DNA from: Desulfurococcales archaeon
Lineage (GTDB): Archaea > Thermoproteota > Thermoprotei_A > Sulfolobales > Desulfurococcaceae
Length of the DNA: 64,000 nucleotides
Assembly (NCBI GenBank): GCA_015520735.1
Contig: WAPN01000006.1
Span: 1 to 64,000, forward strand
Reading direction: 5' to 3'
Below are positions 34,172 to 43,416 of the stretch, in pieces. The position numbers and the translations under genes are program-made. Below the pieces are notes generated by a model. It had not been told where the DNA came from, searched no databases, and worked only from the letters and a program-made list of their open reading frames with translations. The number at the start of each line of letters is the position of its first letter. Position 1 is the stretch's first letter.

Positions 34172-34843
34172 TTATACCGCTCGATACACAAGCACTACTT
34201 CACCAGTCATATGATCTACTTGTATCGATTCCAGCTTTAGCTCGATTATTCTATCGAGCTCAATATTTATCAAGGGTGTGCCGTTTAGTCCTATTATTTT
34301 CGGGGACAAACTCACGATCATTTCATCAACTAATCCCTTGATGACAAGTTCTCCGATCAATTTTCCACCGCCCTGCACGAGTACTTTGCCCACACGGTAT
34401 TTCCTGTAAAGCACCTCTAAGGCTTCGTCAAGATCAATCCTATTCGTTTCGTCAAGGGGCCGGAGAAACTCTAATATGATACCATTTTTATACAATTCTT
34501 TTGCTTTAGGAGTCCCAACAAATTTTGATGACGTGAATATTATGGTTGGTAATATCCTTGTGTCTAGTACTTTAGCGCTTGAAGGTATTGCTAGATTCCC
34601 GTCAATGATCACCCGATACGGCCTCTTTCGAGTAGCACCTAGAGGCTTGGGGGCCAATATGGGATCATCAATCAATACTGTATTAGCTCCGACCATTACT
34701 GCGTCGACATTTCTGCGTAGATAATGCATTCTCTCCAAATCCCTATAGGAACTCAGAAGTGTTCTCTTCCCCCTAAATCCGATCCGGCCATCAATTGTTT
34801 GTGTAACAAATACTATGATATAAGGCCTAGTAACAGTCTTCAT
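34172..34843 (-). CDS. RibD C-terminal-like pyrimidine reductase (ArfC)
   Basis: Stand-alone reductase of riboflavin synthesis (2,5-diamino-6-ribosylamino-pyrimidinone 5'-phosphate reductase), about 223 residues. DHFR-like fold: IIVFVTQTIDGRIG at the N-terminus, then LRRNVDAVMVGANTVLIDDP near 43-62, RVIIDG near 77, and VLVQGGGKLIGELV near 151-164, the NADPH-binding stretch. No deaminase domain is fused, as is usual in archaea. The ATG at 34843 is preferred over 34867. The other rib genes are clustered at 52.6-54.9 kb. Confidence 0.9.
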   Translation of the reverse strand: MKTVTRPYIIVFVTQTIDGRIGFRGKRTLLSSYRDLERMHYLRRNVDAVMVGANTVLIDDPILAPKPLGATRKRPYRVIIDGNLAIPSSAKVLDTRILPTIIFTSSKFVGTPKAKELYKNGIILEFLRPLDETNRIDLDEALEVLYRKYRVGKVLVQGGGKLIGELVIKGLVDEMIVSLSPKIIGLNGTPLINIELDRIIELKLESIQVDHMTGEVVLVYRAV

Positions 34844-34928
34844 TATATCATTACACCTAAGAACCATAGTATAATTAGTGGGTTTTACCCTATTTTTGTA
34901 TTGGAGAAAACGGGTTAAGGTGAACTAT

Positions 34929-35495
34929 ATGGAGGACTGGGAGAAAAGAAGGAGGGATAGAGAATTCAGAGACATATTCAGCATGATCGATGAGTTCATC
35001 AGAGAGATCGAGAGAGATTTCTACAGATTCTTCAACGAGATAGAGTTCTCACCATTTACACCCCTATCGCTTGGCAAAGAAGGCGAGTACAAGATCATGG
35101 GGCCCTACGTATACGGGTTCAGAATAACAATAGGCCCTGACGGAAAACCGATAATCGAGGAATTTGGTAATGTAAAACGAGTACGCGGAAAACCTAAGAT
35201 CAGCGAGGAGCGTGAACCACTAGTAGATGTATTTGAAAACGATGACGAGATAGTTGTTGTCGCAGAGATACCCGGCGTCGAAAAGGATAATATAAAGGTA
35301 GAGGTTTCCGACGACAGGAAAAGGCTTATCATAAGGGCAAGCGATGAGAAGAGAAAGTATTATAAAGAGGTAGAATTACCAGCAGAAGTTGATCCAGGGA
35401 GCGCTAAGGCAAACTATAAGAATGGCGTTCTAGAGGTCAGGATCAAGAAAGCCGGGGATAAACAGAAGAAAACATATGAGATCAAGGTAGAGTGA
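34929..35495 (+). CDS. hsp20: Hsp20 small heat-shock protein
   Basis: A 188-residue small heat-shock protein. A charged N-terminal arm (1-60) precedes the alpha-crystallin domain (about 95-175), with PLVDVFENDDEIVVVAEIPG, the A-x-x-x-NGVL motif (ANYKNGVLEV near 158-167) and a short C-terminal tail. It holds unfolded proteins in a soluble state. The ATG at 34929 begins MEDWEKRR; the longer frame to 34878 adds a non-typical segment. It is divergent from the ArfC reductase gene. Confidence 0.93.
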   Translation: MEDWEKRRRDREFRDIFSMIDEFIREIERDFYRFFNEIEFSPFTPLSLGKEGEYKIMGPYVYGFRITIGPDGKPIIEEFGNVKRVRGKPKISEEREPLVDVFENDDEIVVVAEIPGVEKDNIKVEVSDDRKRLIIRASDEKRKYYKEVELPAEVDPGSAKANYKNGVLEVRIKKAGDKQKKTYEIKVE

Positions 35496-35552
35496 TTTTT
35501 CCATAATAGGATTAATCTATCATAAAACCCTGATTAGAGGTGCTATAACTCC

Positions 35553-36077
35553 ATGCATTTGATTGTATTGAGCGATACACACGATAATATGCCTGTTATA
35601 AAGAAGCTTGTGGAAATCATTAACTCGAAATATAAGGGCGATAAGATAATCATCCATTTGGGTGACATGATAAGCCCCTTTGCCGCCCGCTACCTCGTTC
35701 AAAATCTTGAAGATGTTGCAAGAGGGGTTTTTGTCTTTGGGAACAATGACGGCGATAAGATATTGCTGTCCAAAATACTTGGTAAAGCTGGGTGGGAAAC
35801 ATATAGTGGTCCATCAATTATTGAAATCTTCGATAAGAAAGTACTAGTGATGCATGGTTTCGATGGCCCAGAACATACCGCGATGATCGCTAACAGCTTA
35901 TCGCAGGCCGAAAATGTAGATGCTGTATTCTATGGTCATACACACAAGCTAGACTATAGGGTCATTAAGGGGAAAATAATAATCAATCCCGGCGAAGTAT
36001 GTGGTTATCTAACAGGCAAATCAACTTTCATGGTTCTCGATAAGGATACCTTTAAGCCAAAAATAATAGAAATATAG
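35553..36077 (+). CDS. YfcE/MJ0936-type metallophosphoesterase
   Basis: A 174-residue active-looking phosphodiesterase. All motifs are present: SDTHDN at 7-12, HLGDM near 36-40, GNNDG near 62-66, MHGFDG near 106-111 and YGHTHKLD near 131-138, then NPGEV. Homologues hydrolyse cyclic or small phosphodiesters in vitro; the cellular substrate is unknown. It makes a useful contrast with the degenerate relative at 30.1 kb. ATG start, short upstream gap after hsp20. Confidence 0.92.
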   Translation: MHLIVLSDTHDNMPVIKKLVEIINSKYKGDKIIIHLGDMISPFAARYLVQNLEDVARGVFVFGNNDGDKILLSKILGKAGWETYSGPSIIEIFDKKVLVMHGFDGPEHTAMIANSLSQAENVDAVFYGHTHKLDYRVIKGKIIINPGEVCGYLTGKSTFMVLDKDTFKPKIIEI

Positions 36078-36169
36078 TGAACCACCATACGATCAATCAG
36101 TAGGTTTAAGAAAAACTGTGAATAGTTTATTCATAAGCACGTTTTTACAGTTACAAACGGTGATCTATT

Positions 36170-37036
36170 ATGTTTGAGGGCAAAAAACTGAAAAGCGCAA
36201 GTGTGCCTGAGGACAAGTCAAAGAGACAATACCATATTATGGCTAAACCAGGCGACGTCAGCAGATATGTACTTATACCTGGAGACCCTGACCGTGTAAA
36301 AAAGATCGCTTCCCACTGGGAAAAATCATGGAAGGTAGCCTCCCACCGCGAATACCTCACATACAGCGGCTACTATAAGGGCGTGTTTATCTCAGCTACT
36401 AGTACCGGAATAGGTTCCCCTTCCACCGCAATTGCAATTGAGGAACTCGCCAGAATAGGTGCAGACACATTTATCAGAGTAGGGACAACAGGCGCTCTCA
36501 GAAAAGATATCCGGGTAGGAGACCTAATAATTTCAACCGCCGCTGTTAGACTAGAAGGAACAAGCAAGGAATACGTTATCCCAGAATACCCGGCATCGGC
36601 ATCCATAGATGTCGTCATGGCCTTAATAGCTGCTGCTGAAGAACTCGGGGTGAGATATCACCTGGGCATTACGGCTAGCACCGATAGTTTCTATGTGGGA
36701 CAAGAAAGACCTGGCCTGGGGGGTTATCTCCCACCTTTCAAGAAGGGATTGGTTGATTTCCTTCGCTCAGTAAATGTACTGAACTTCGAGATGGAGGCAG
36801 CGACCATATTCACACTAGCAAATATTTACGGGTTAAGAGCAGGGGCTATATGCGCGGCAATAGCCAATAGAGAGACGGAAGAATTCGTTATGGAGGCTGG
36901 TGTTGAAGATGCTGTAAAGGTGGCAAACGAGGCCGTCAAGATACTGTTCGAGTGGGATGAAGAAATGGAAAAGCATGGCAAGAAGAACATAACGCCAGCC
37001 ATAATACATGATTGGATATCCAAGAAAAGGGGTTGA
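36170..37036 (+). CDS. udp: Uridine/nucleoside phosphorylase
   Basis: Splits a nucleoside with phosphate into base and ribose 1-phosphate. A 288-residue member of the PNP/UDP family: LIPGDPDRVKKIA near 36-48, GIGSPSTAIAIEEL near 80-93, RVGTTGAL (phosphate site) near 102-109 and LNFEMEAATIF near 204-214, with the ribose-binding Met-Glu. Uridine-type specificity is inferred from similarity. The PfkB kinase gene begins within 6 bases of its stop, implying a shared path. Confidence 0.92.
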   Translation: MFEGKKLKSASVPEDKSKRQYHIMAKPGDVSRYVLIPGDPDRVKKIASHWEKSWKVASHREYLTYSGYYKGVFISATSTGIGSPSTAIAIEELARIGADTFIRVGTTGALRKDIRVGDLIISTAAVRLEGTSKEYVIPEYPASASIDVVMALIAAAEELGVRYHLGITASTDSFYVGQERPGLGGYLPPFKKGLVDFLRSVNVLNFEMEAATIFTLANIYGLRAGAICAAIANRETEEFVMEAGVEDAVKVANEAVKILFEWDEEMEKHGKKNITPAIIHDWISKKRG

Positions 37037-37041
37037 CCGTT

Positions 37042-37989
37042 TTGAGGAAAAACAAACCTTTACATATAAGTGTGGGTAATCTTAATATCGATATATCTAT
37101 GTATGTACAGTCTTTCCCCGGCCCAGACGAAAGCGTGGTTGCAGATGATGCGCTAATCTCATGTGGAGGCTCAGCAACCAATTACGCTGTTGCTGTTACA
37201 TATTATGGACACAAAGCCACTCTTATTGCGAGCACTTCACAGATCGGCTTCATAGACTATCTTCTAGAGGATTTAGAAAAGATTGGTGTGAATACATCAT
37301 ATATTAAACGTGTTCAAGGACCCCCCGGCATCGTTTCGGTCATAGTTAACATGAATGGCGAGAAGATCATGATAAAGCACCGAGGGGCAAACGAGTTCTT
37401 AAGCCCTAACGATATACCAAGACAGCTAATCAGCAAAGCGAACATCGTTCACCTCGCAAGCATCCCCCCCTCGATTGCAGTGGAGATAGCTAAAAGAGCT
37501 AATGGGCTAGGAATACTTGTGAGCTATGATCCGGGCAATTACGCTCTATCGCAACCAGCTGAAGTACGTGAAGTAATACCTTACCTATCCATACTCTTTG
37601 TCAACAGAAGGGAAGCTAAGGCCCTGGGAGGCACTAACATAGATAAGATCGCTAGGCTAGGCCCCCAATACATAGTCGTTAAGAAAGGGCCTGGCGGAGC
37701 ATTTGTCATAACACCAGGAGGCCTCATATATTACGGCGTGACAAAACCTATTAGGCCCTCAGTAGACTCAACAGGGGCAGGAGACGCATTCGATGCATTC
37801 TTCAACGCAGTAATACTGGACTCAAAGGATCCGGGAAAAGCACTCATGTACGCTATCGCTGCAGGGGCACTGAAGACCATGTGCCGGGGGAGCAGGCTAT
37901 GCTATGATAGGACATTGTTTAATCAACAATTATCCGAGACGAGTGTTGAAGCTCTCAAAAACCCTGAGGAATGGATTATAGAAGATTGA
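37042..37989 (+). CDS. PfkB-family sugar/nucleoside kinase
   Basis: About 315 residues. GGSATNYAVAV near 36-46 (substrate loop) and DSTGAGDAFDAFF near 241-253 (anion hole and catalytic Asp) mark the PfkB family. The TTG at 37042 follows AGGGGTTG; a TTG at 37012 inside udp is possible. Because it is coupled to a nucleoside phosphorylase, likely substrates are ribose 1-phosphate (as for the ADP-dependent ribose-1-phosphate kinase known in Thermococcus) or a nucleoside. The exact substrate is inference. Confidence 0.88.
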   Translation: MRKNKPLHISVGNLNIDISMYVQSFPGPDESVVADDALISCGGSATNYAVAVTYYGHKATLIASTSQIGFIDYLLEDLEKIGVNTSYIKRVQGPPGIVSVIVNMNGEKIMIKHRGANEFLSPNDIPRQLISKANIVHLASIPPSIAVEIAKRANGLGILVSYDPGNYALSQPAEVREVIPYLSILFVNRREAKALGGTNIDKIARLGPQYIVVKKGPGGAFVITPGGLIYYGVTKPIRPSVDSTGAGDAFDAFFNAVILDSKDPGKALMYAIAAGALKTMCRGSRLCYDRTLFNQQLSETSVEALKNPEEWIIED

Positions 37990-37995
37990 TAAGCT

Positions 37996-38688
37996 ATGAA
38001 CGGATCACCAGATGGAACAGTGGAAACTATTAAAGAGTACTATAACGGGAAAGATTATCCCACCGATAATTATAGTAGAATAATTTTTCATCGGGAATCA
38101 CTCCTGATATATCCTATAATAACAATAGAACAAGTGCGCACACTTATTCAATGCCAAGAGACACTTAAGGAAATCATATCAAATCTCGAGAAAGCAAAAC
38201 TGCTTATTATTATAAATGATAAAAACAAGGAGATCAACACACTTTTAAAAATAATGTCAGCCGCAGTCGTACGTGAACCCAAGCATTTAATCGAGATAGC
38301 TGAGAATATCTCAACTCTATTGAGATCCAGTAGTTTAAGCGAAAAAGAGCACGCCCTATACAAGCTATCATATTACAAGGAGGTTTACGGCGAATCAGTA
38401 GTACTTGAACTAATCAAAATATGCAAAGACGCTGGAATCCCAACCGTATTGAAGAAAGAGACGAAGAAGCTGTTCGGAAAATTATTCATGGACAGATTAA
38501 ACAAAAAGACGGCCGTTACGCTTATCTCGGAATACACTATCTGTAAGAACAAGAGCAAATTAGTGGATATTTTGAACTGTATTGTTAACCTATTGAGCAA
38601 AACAAATGCCATAATGTTTCTGTTACCACAAGAATTATTGCTTCTAAAGAAACAAATTCCAGGCAAATCCATTATTATACAATGCTAA
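37996..38688 (+). CDS. Hypothetical helical protein
   Basis: A 230-residue soluble protein, mainly helical and rich in Lys, Leu and Ile, with no motif that I recognise and two scattered cysteines near the C-terminus. The start ATG is 6 bases after the PfkB stop, so it belongs to the same transcript. It could be a regulatory partner of the salvage genes or unrelated. Confidence 0.55.
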   Translation: MNGSPDGTVETIKEYYNGKDYPTDNYSRIIFHRESLLIYPIITIEQVRTLIQCQETLKEIISNLEKAKLLIIINDKNKEINTLLKIMSAAVVREPKHLIEIAENISTLLRSSSLSEKEHALYKLSYYKEVYGESVVLELIKICKDAGIPTVLKKETKKLFGKLFMDRLNKKTAVTLISEYTICKNKSKLVDILNCIVNLLSKTNAIMFLLPQELLLLKKQIPGKSIIIQC

Positions 38689-38709
38689 AATGCAGAGGAG
38701 GATATCATA

Positions 38710-39036
38710 ATGACTAAAAGGGAGGATCTGAAAATATATCGGAACGAAGATGTGCTCGAGATAATCGCAGCTATACCTAGTGGGCATTATCATACGAGGT
38801 TTCTAATAAGATTCAAAGATCAGGAAATCCTATTACAAGAGGCAACCATAGCAGCGCTTGTTCGGGCTTATGCGTTGGTCTCACTTCATCCTTTAAGAAG
38901 GGGGTTAATCCTAAGGAATAAGTTATTAGAGAAACATGAAAAGAAGATAGGTTTTGCTTACAACCAGTTAATTGAGATACCTGGCTCCGAGGAAGAAGCC
39001 GTAAATATTATATCGTCGATCGTTGGTGATAAGTGA
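38710..39036 (+). CDS. Conserved hypothetical protein (108 aa)
   Basis: A 108-residue alpha/beta protein (SGHYHTRFLIRFKDQEILLQ then a helix TIAALVRAYALVSLHPLRRG). The start ATG follows GGAGGA, a strong ribosome site. It ends three bases before the metallopeptidase-like gene, so the two are probably translated together. No function is recognised. Confidence 0.65.
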   Translation: MTKREDLKIYRNEDVLEIIAAIPSGHYHTRFLIRFKDQEILLQEATIAALVRAYALVSLHPLRRGLILRNKLLEKHEKKIGFAYNQLIEIPGSEEEAVNIISSIVGDK

Positions 39037-39039
39037 GAA

Positions 39040-39456
39040 ATGGCTAGGATCAAATACGTTCCTGACCAGAAAATCAAAGAGATCGTGGATATTGTAGTGT
39101 CTTCTATACCAGAATATTTTAGCCATATAGATACTGCTAGAGTGTTCGTTTACAGAAGCTACAATACTAGGAGCGGAGCAATAGCTAGGATCCATGGTTT
39201 TCCAAGGATATGGCAACTGGCACTTGGGAGCAGGCCAGCCTATATTATTGAGATTATAAGTGAGAACTTCGATTGTCTCCGATGCCATGACAAGATCAGA
39301 ACAATAATTCATGAGCTCCTTCACATACCTAAAACGTTCAGTGGTGGTCTTCGTCCTCACGGTAGATATGTTAATTCACGGATTATAAACAGAGTCTTCC
39401 GTATTTTCTCCAGTAGACTGGAGATAGAGGATTTATGTAATAGGTTGGGGCGTTGA
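39040..39456 (+). CDS. Minimal putative metallopeptidase (HELLH)
   Basis: A 138-residue protein with the zincin motif HELLH at about 88-92 (TIIHELLHIP), followed by GGLRPHG as a likely third-ligand loop, and a C-x-x-C-H group (DCLRCHDK) just before. This fits the small archaeal/phage-type putative metallopeptidases. Catalysis is plausible because both His and Glu of HExxH are kept. It is coupled to the 108-residue gene in front and followed by sucC after 21 bases. Confidence 0.75.
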   Translation: MARIKYVPDQKIKEIVDIVVSSIPEYFSHIDTARVFVYRSYNTRSGAIARIHGFPRIWQLALGSRPAYIIEIISENFDCLRCHDKIRTIIHELLHIPKTFSGGLRPHGRYVNSRIINRVFRIFSSRLEIEDLCNRLGR

Positions 39457-39477
39457 AATATATCTTGGTGTTAGGAA

Positions 39478-40605
39478 TTGAAGCTCTACGAGTTTGAGGC
39501 AAAGGAGATTGTTAGGGACTATGGCATCCCCGTACCTTATGGAATGCTAGCGAGGAATATCGATGAAGCCATAGAGGCCGCGAAGAAAATCGGGGTTCCT
39601 GTTGTCCTCAAATCCCAAGTACTCGTTGGTAGAAGAGGACTGGCAGGAGGCATCAGGATTGTTGAGACACTAGAGGATGTTGCCAGAGAGGCAGAGAATC
39701 TGTTTAATACTAGGATAAGGGGGGAAGAAGTAAAGTACCTCCTCATCGAGAAGAAGATCGATTTTGAGCGCGAGCTTTACTTATCTCTCACGATAGATAG
39801 GACTGCCAGGAAATACGTGTTCCTAGCATCTCCTCTTGGCGGTGTTGAAATAGAGGAGCTGGTTAAACAGCATCCTGACAAGCTATTGAAGCTTTACATA
39901 GACCCGGCTACCGGTTATTCACCATACATGTCTAGAACAACCGCCAAATTCCTGGAGTTGCCTAAGGAGATGTGGAAGTACCTCCATAATATTATGGATT
40001 CCATGTATAAACTGATGAGAGAACTCGATGCTGAACTAGTCGAGTTCAACCCCTTAGCCGTTACAAACAAGGGACTTATAGCGCTCGACGCGAAGATCAG
40101 GATAGATGATAACTCCCTATATCGCCACCCAGAGCTACAGGACAAGGCCTTAAGAGAGCTATCCCCTAGAGAACAAGTTGCTAAGAAATATGGCTTCTCA
40201 TATGTCGAGCTAGACGGTAATATAGGGATAATATGTAATGGCGCTGGATTAACTATGGCCACAATGGATCTTGTAGCATACTATGGTGGTAAACCTGCAA
40301 ACTTTCTCGATATAGGGGGAGGCGCAACAAGAGAGCGTGTCAAAGAAGCTGCTAAGCTTATTCTCACACACGAAAGAGTAAAGGTGGTTCTGATCAATAT
40401 TTTTGGAGGAATTACAAGGTGCGATGAAGTGGCACGAGGAGTGATCGAAGCAGTTGAAGAGACGGGAGCCCATAAACCCATAGTAGTAAGAATGCTCGGA
40501 ACAAACGAGGAGGAAGGCAGGAGAATCTTGGAGGAATATGGCTACAAGGTTTTCTCTGAGGCAGACGAGGCTGTGAAAAAGGCCGTAGAGCTTGCGAGGA
40601 GGTGA
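39478..40605 (+). CDS. sucC: Succinyl-CoA synthetase beta subunit
   Basis: ATP-grasp subunit of succinyl-CoA:ADP(GDP) ligase, 375 residues. N-terminal KLYEFEAKEIVRDYGIPVP is classic; VLKSQVLVGRRGLAGGI near 43-59 binds the nucleotide phosphate; EFNPLAVT near 187-194 and DIGGGATRERV near 277-287 are present, as is NIFGGITRCDEVA near 305-317. Start TTG at 39478 after GGTG. It makes up a full enzyme with sucD, six bases downstream. Confidence 0.95.
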   Translation: MKLYEFEAKEIVRDYGIPVPYGMLARNIDEAIEAAKKIGVPVVLKSQVLVGRRGLAGGIRIVETLEDVAREAENLFNTRIRGEEVKYLLIEKKIDFERELYLSLTIDRTARKYVFLASPLGGVEIEELVKQHPDKLLKLYIDPATGYSPYMSRTTAKFLELPKEMWKYLHNIMDSMYKLMRELDAELVEFNPLAVTNKGLIALDAKIRIDDNSLYRHPELQDKALRELSPREQVAKKYGFSYVELDGNIGIICNGAGLTMATMDLVAYYGGKPANFLDIGGGATRERVKEAAKLILTHERVKVVLINIFGGITRCDEVARGVIEAVEETGAHKPIVVRMLGTNEEEGRRILEEYGYKVFSEADEAVKKAVELARR

Positions 40606-40611
40606 ACAAGT

Positions 40612-41484
40612 ATGGGCATACTCGTGGATAGAAATACTCGTGTCTTGGTTCAGGGAATAACCGGAAGAGAGGGTTCCTTCCACACGAAGCTCATGCTGGA
40701 GTACGGTACAAAGATAGTTGCAGGAGTCACCCCTGGTAAAGGTAGTCAGGAGGTGCATGGAATCCCAGTGTATGATACCGTCAGGGAAGCAGTTGAACAT
40801 GCTGGCCCTATTGATGCATCCGTTGTCTTTGTTCCATCTCGTTTCGCTAGAGACGCTGTTCTAGAGGCAATTGATAATGGTATAAAGGTCGTGGTAGTAA
40901 TAACTGAGGGCATATCTGTCCACGACGAGGTCATAATGGTTAACCACGCGAAACATAATGGAACGATAATGATAGGACCCAATACACCCGGAGTGTTGAC
41001 GGCAGGTGAAGCAAAGCTAGGAATCATGCCGGCACACGTCTTTAAGAAGGGATATATAGGGATCATCTCGAGGAGTGGGACTCTAACCTACGAGATAGCC
41101 AGAGAGCTAGGCAAGAAAAACTATGGTGTCTCAACAGTAGTGGGCATGGGCGGAGACCCTATCATTGGCATGAATTACATAGAGCTATATGATTACTTTG
41201 TTAGAGATCCCAAGACAAAAGCCCTGGCTATTATTGGTGAAATAGGCGGTGATGCCGAGGAAAGATTCGCTAAGTACTACGTGGAGACCGGGAGAGAAAA
41301 ACCAGTTGTAGCATATATTGCCGGAAGAACAGCGCCTCCGGGAAAGAGAATGGGACATGCAGGCGCCATTATATCGATGGGGCTAGGAGACTATAAGTCC
41401 AAGAGAGAAGCACTAGAGAAAGCAGGTATCCCTGTAGCCGATAAACCATCTGATGTGCCGAGGCTCCTGAGTGAAATACTATAA
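40612..41484 (+). CDS. sucD: Succinyl-CoA synthetase alpha subunit
   Basis: CoA-binding and phosphohistidine subunit, 290 residues. [12 protein letters not shown] at 15-26 (CoA site), GPNTPGVL near 122-129, SRSGTLTYE near 153-161, and the phosphorylated His249 in the GHAGAI motif. With sucC it links 2-oxoacid oxidation or the citric acid cycle to ATP formation. The ATG follows GAGGTGAAC. Confidence 0.95.
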   Translation: MGILVDRNTRVLVQGITGREGSFHTKLMLEYGTKIVAGVTPGKGSQEVHGIPVYDTVREAVEHAGPIDASVVFVPSRFARDAVLEAIDNGIKVVVVITEGISVHDEVIMVNHAKHNGTIMIGPNTPGVLTAGEAKLGIMPAHVFKKGYIGIISRSGTLTYEIARELGKKNYGVSTVVGMGGDPIIGMNYIELYDYFVRDPKTKALAIIGEIGGDAEERFAKYYVETGREKPVVAYIAGRTAPPGKRMGHAGAIISMGLGDYKSKREALEKAGIPVADKPSDVPRLLSEIL

Positions 41485-41562
41485 AAGACAATAAAACACA
41501 GTTAGCTAATCGCACAAGTTTTATTTTTCACGAGACACAACTATTCTTTCAGGTGAAATATC

Positions 41563-41982
41563 ATGTCTGCAGTAGTGAAGGAGTTCAGCTCCTTTGGAGA
41601 CTTATTAAAATCGATAGACAACGAATTAGCAGCTCTACGTCAGCAGTTAGGCGAGTATTTAAGGAGACTAGAGGACATTAGGGCAAAGAGTGAGCAGGAG
41701 AGAAAGCTTAAGGAGCTATTGAAGAACCTTACTGGAGAAGAACCCAGCGGAAAAGGTAAGATAGTTGATCTCAAAGAATGCAAACTAATCATTAATCCCG
41801 ATGCTGAACAGGAAGCAAGTGTTATGGAAGAATTGATCGACAGGATAAATAAGGCGATTCAGAACCTTCAGAGTATAAGGAAGGCATTAGAGCCTCTCTC
41901 AGGCATAGAGGTCGAAGCAAAAATAGTCGTTATATATAAAGAAGGCGTCCCAACAACCATAATGCTGAAACTGGCGTCCTAG
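41563..41982 (+). CDS. Coiled-coil hypothetical protein
   Basis: A 139-residue protein with two coiled-coil helices (about 12-55, 85-115) joined by a short beta stretch (KIVDLKECKLIINPDAE) and ending in a strand pair. This loosely resembles prefoldin-type helical hairpins, but there is no firm match. It has its own promoter-like T-rich box (TTTTATTTTTC near 41519-41529) and AGGTGAAAT before the ATG. Confidence 0.6.
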   Translation: MSAVVKEFSSFGDLLKSIDNELAALRQQLGEYLRRLEDIRAKSEQERKLKELLKNLTGEEPSGKGKIVDLKECKLIINPDAEQEASVMEELIDRINKAIQNLQSIRKALEPLSGIEVEAKIVVIYKEGVPTTIMLKLAS

Positions 41983-42116
41983 TCTGATCACTAACTATTG
42001 TTAATGCTGTTAACGTTATTGGATTCATAAACTAGAAAGATTTTGTGAAATTCTCTTATCAATTCTCAACAATTATTTTAATCCTCCACTATCAATACTT
42101 CTAAAAGGTGGTCCTC

Positions 42117-42650
42117 ATGGTTCTAGACAAGCTAGGTCCCGGCAAAAAAGCGCCTGAGGAAGTAAACGTATTTATTGAAATACCTATGGGTAGCAACGTA
42201 AAATATGAACTAGACAAGGAAACAGGGCTCATAAAGGTCGATAGAATACTATTCACAGCAATGTATTATCCATTCAACTACGGATTTGTTCCAGGCACTC
42301 TCGAGGAAGACGGTGATCCTGTCGACATACTGGTGATCGGTAACACACCGCTTCATCCCGGAGTTATTCTAAAAGCCCGCCCGATCGGCGTACTCTTAAC
42401 AGAAGACGAAAATGGCAAAGATGCAAAAATAGTTGCTGTACCTGTATCCAAGATCGACCCGGCATGGGACAACGTTAAAGACATTAATGATCTCCCGGCA
42501 ATCATAAAGGATAAGATCGCTCACTTCTTCGAACACTACAAGGAACTCGAGAAAGGGAAGTGGGTTAAAGTAATCGGATGGGACGGAAGAAAGGCCGCGT
42601 TAAAAAGGATAGAGGAAGCCATCAGTAGGTATAATGAGTCTAAAAAGTGA
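42117..42650 (+). CDS. ppa: Inorganic pyrophosphatase (class I)
   Basis: Hydrolyses pyrophosphate and so pulls biosynthesis forward. 177 residues. [17 protein letters not shown] near 21-37, [10 protein letters not shown] near 53-62 and the metal-binding [11 protein letters not shown] near 63-73, then [17 protein letters not shown], are all diagnostic. The ATG at 42117 is preferred to the upstream GTG because GGTGGT lies at correct spacing. The next gene overlaps it by 17 bases. Confidence 0.95.
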   Translation: MVLDKLGPGKKAPEEVNVFIEIPMGSNVKYELDKETGLIKVDRILFTAMYYPFNYGFVPGTLEEDGDPVDILVIGNTPLHPGVILKARPIGVLLTEDENGKDAKIVAVPVSKIDPAWDNVKDINDLPAIIKDKIAHFFEHYKELEKGKWVKVIGWDGRKAALKRIEEAISRYNESKK

Positions 42651-43320
42651 TCTACAAATGATTTCTACGCGTACTAAACTACTTGTTTTTATCATTGCTC
42701 TGATGTTATCTTCGTTACCACTAAACCCGGTTAGTTATAGCTTGACCACCTCTTATACAGGCACGCTTTACTATATAGTACAGCTAAGCATTAGTTCGAG
42801 TAACGGATTTTCTATTCCCGTGGAATGTGTTATCAAGGCTAGCGTTGTTAGAGATGAAATAAGAGCTGCAGAAATTATTAATCTGAACTATCTCTCAACA
42901 TTTAATCTACCGCCCGACATCCTCAAGATAATAGAGTATAGCTTGAAGTACTGGTTGGGAAACATAGAATTATTCAACCACGTTAAATCGAATACAGAGA
43001 CCTACGTGAGCATTGAGAGTAAAATTGTTAAAGCATATGTTATTACTCTAGGAGGGACAATACAGTATAGAGAAGTTAATACCGGTTTCTATTTGGGCGG
43101 AATAGTCAATAATGTATTCTATAGAAGTGTGACAGGAACATACCGAATAAGCCTCATATCATACTTGTATAAACTAAGCCCAGACACTATATTGAAGCAA
43201 TTCGCCGTAATAGAGCCACCACGTGAAAAAGTAATGCTTTTCGGCACAATAATATTACTGATAATTCTCGGAGGAGTAATACACACGTTTTATCGCTGGA
43301 AAGATTATAAACTAACATAA
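42634..43320 (+). CDS. Secreted protein with C-terminal membrane anchor
   Basis: A 228-residue protein with an N-terminal signal (hydrophobic 14-30 after basic residues), an extracellular beta-rich region and one C-terminal membrane helix (about 198-218) followed by a short basic tail. The start ATG lies inside ppa (17-base overlap). Ppa provides no obvious clue to its function. A family was not recognised. A C/D sRNA lies right after its stop on the other strand. Confidence 0.6.
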   Translation: MSLKSDLQMISTRTKLLVFIIALMLSSLPLNPVSYSLTTSYTGTLYYIVQLSISSSNGFSIPVECVIKASVVRDEIRAAEIINLNYLSTFNLPPDILKIIEYSLKYWLGNIELFNHVKSNTETYVSIESKIVKAYVITLGGTIQYREVNTGFYLGGIVNNVFYRSVTGTYRISLISYLYKLSPDTILKQFAVIEPPREKVMLFGTIILLIILGGVIHTFYRWKDYKLT

Positions 43321-43324
43321 AAAT

Positions 43325-43388
43325 ATTCAGGGCGGCTCTTCTTCATCATCCCCTAATAGTTCAGTTTCGCAGGCGCTCCTCATCCATT
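43325..43388 (-). ncRNA. C/D box sRNA
   Basis: Minus strand: C box GGATGAG (43379-43385), D' box CTGA (43361-43364), C' box ATGATGA (43343-43349), D box CTGA (43327-43330); guides of 14 and 12 nt. The D guide AGAAGAGCCGCC would pair with GGCGGCTCTTCT, whose core CGGCUCUUC occurs, as I recall, in 23S rRNA near the peptidyl-transferase region. The D' guide implies target TTTCGCAGGCGCTCC. It lies 28 bases after the stop of the glycosyltransferase gene on the same strand and may be processed from that 3' UTR. Confidence 0.75.
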
Positions 43389-43416
43389 GATAGAATTATA
43401 TGCTGAGGGATAATCA

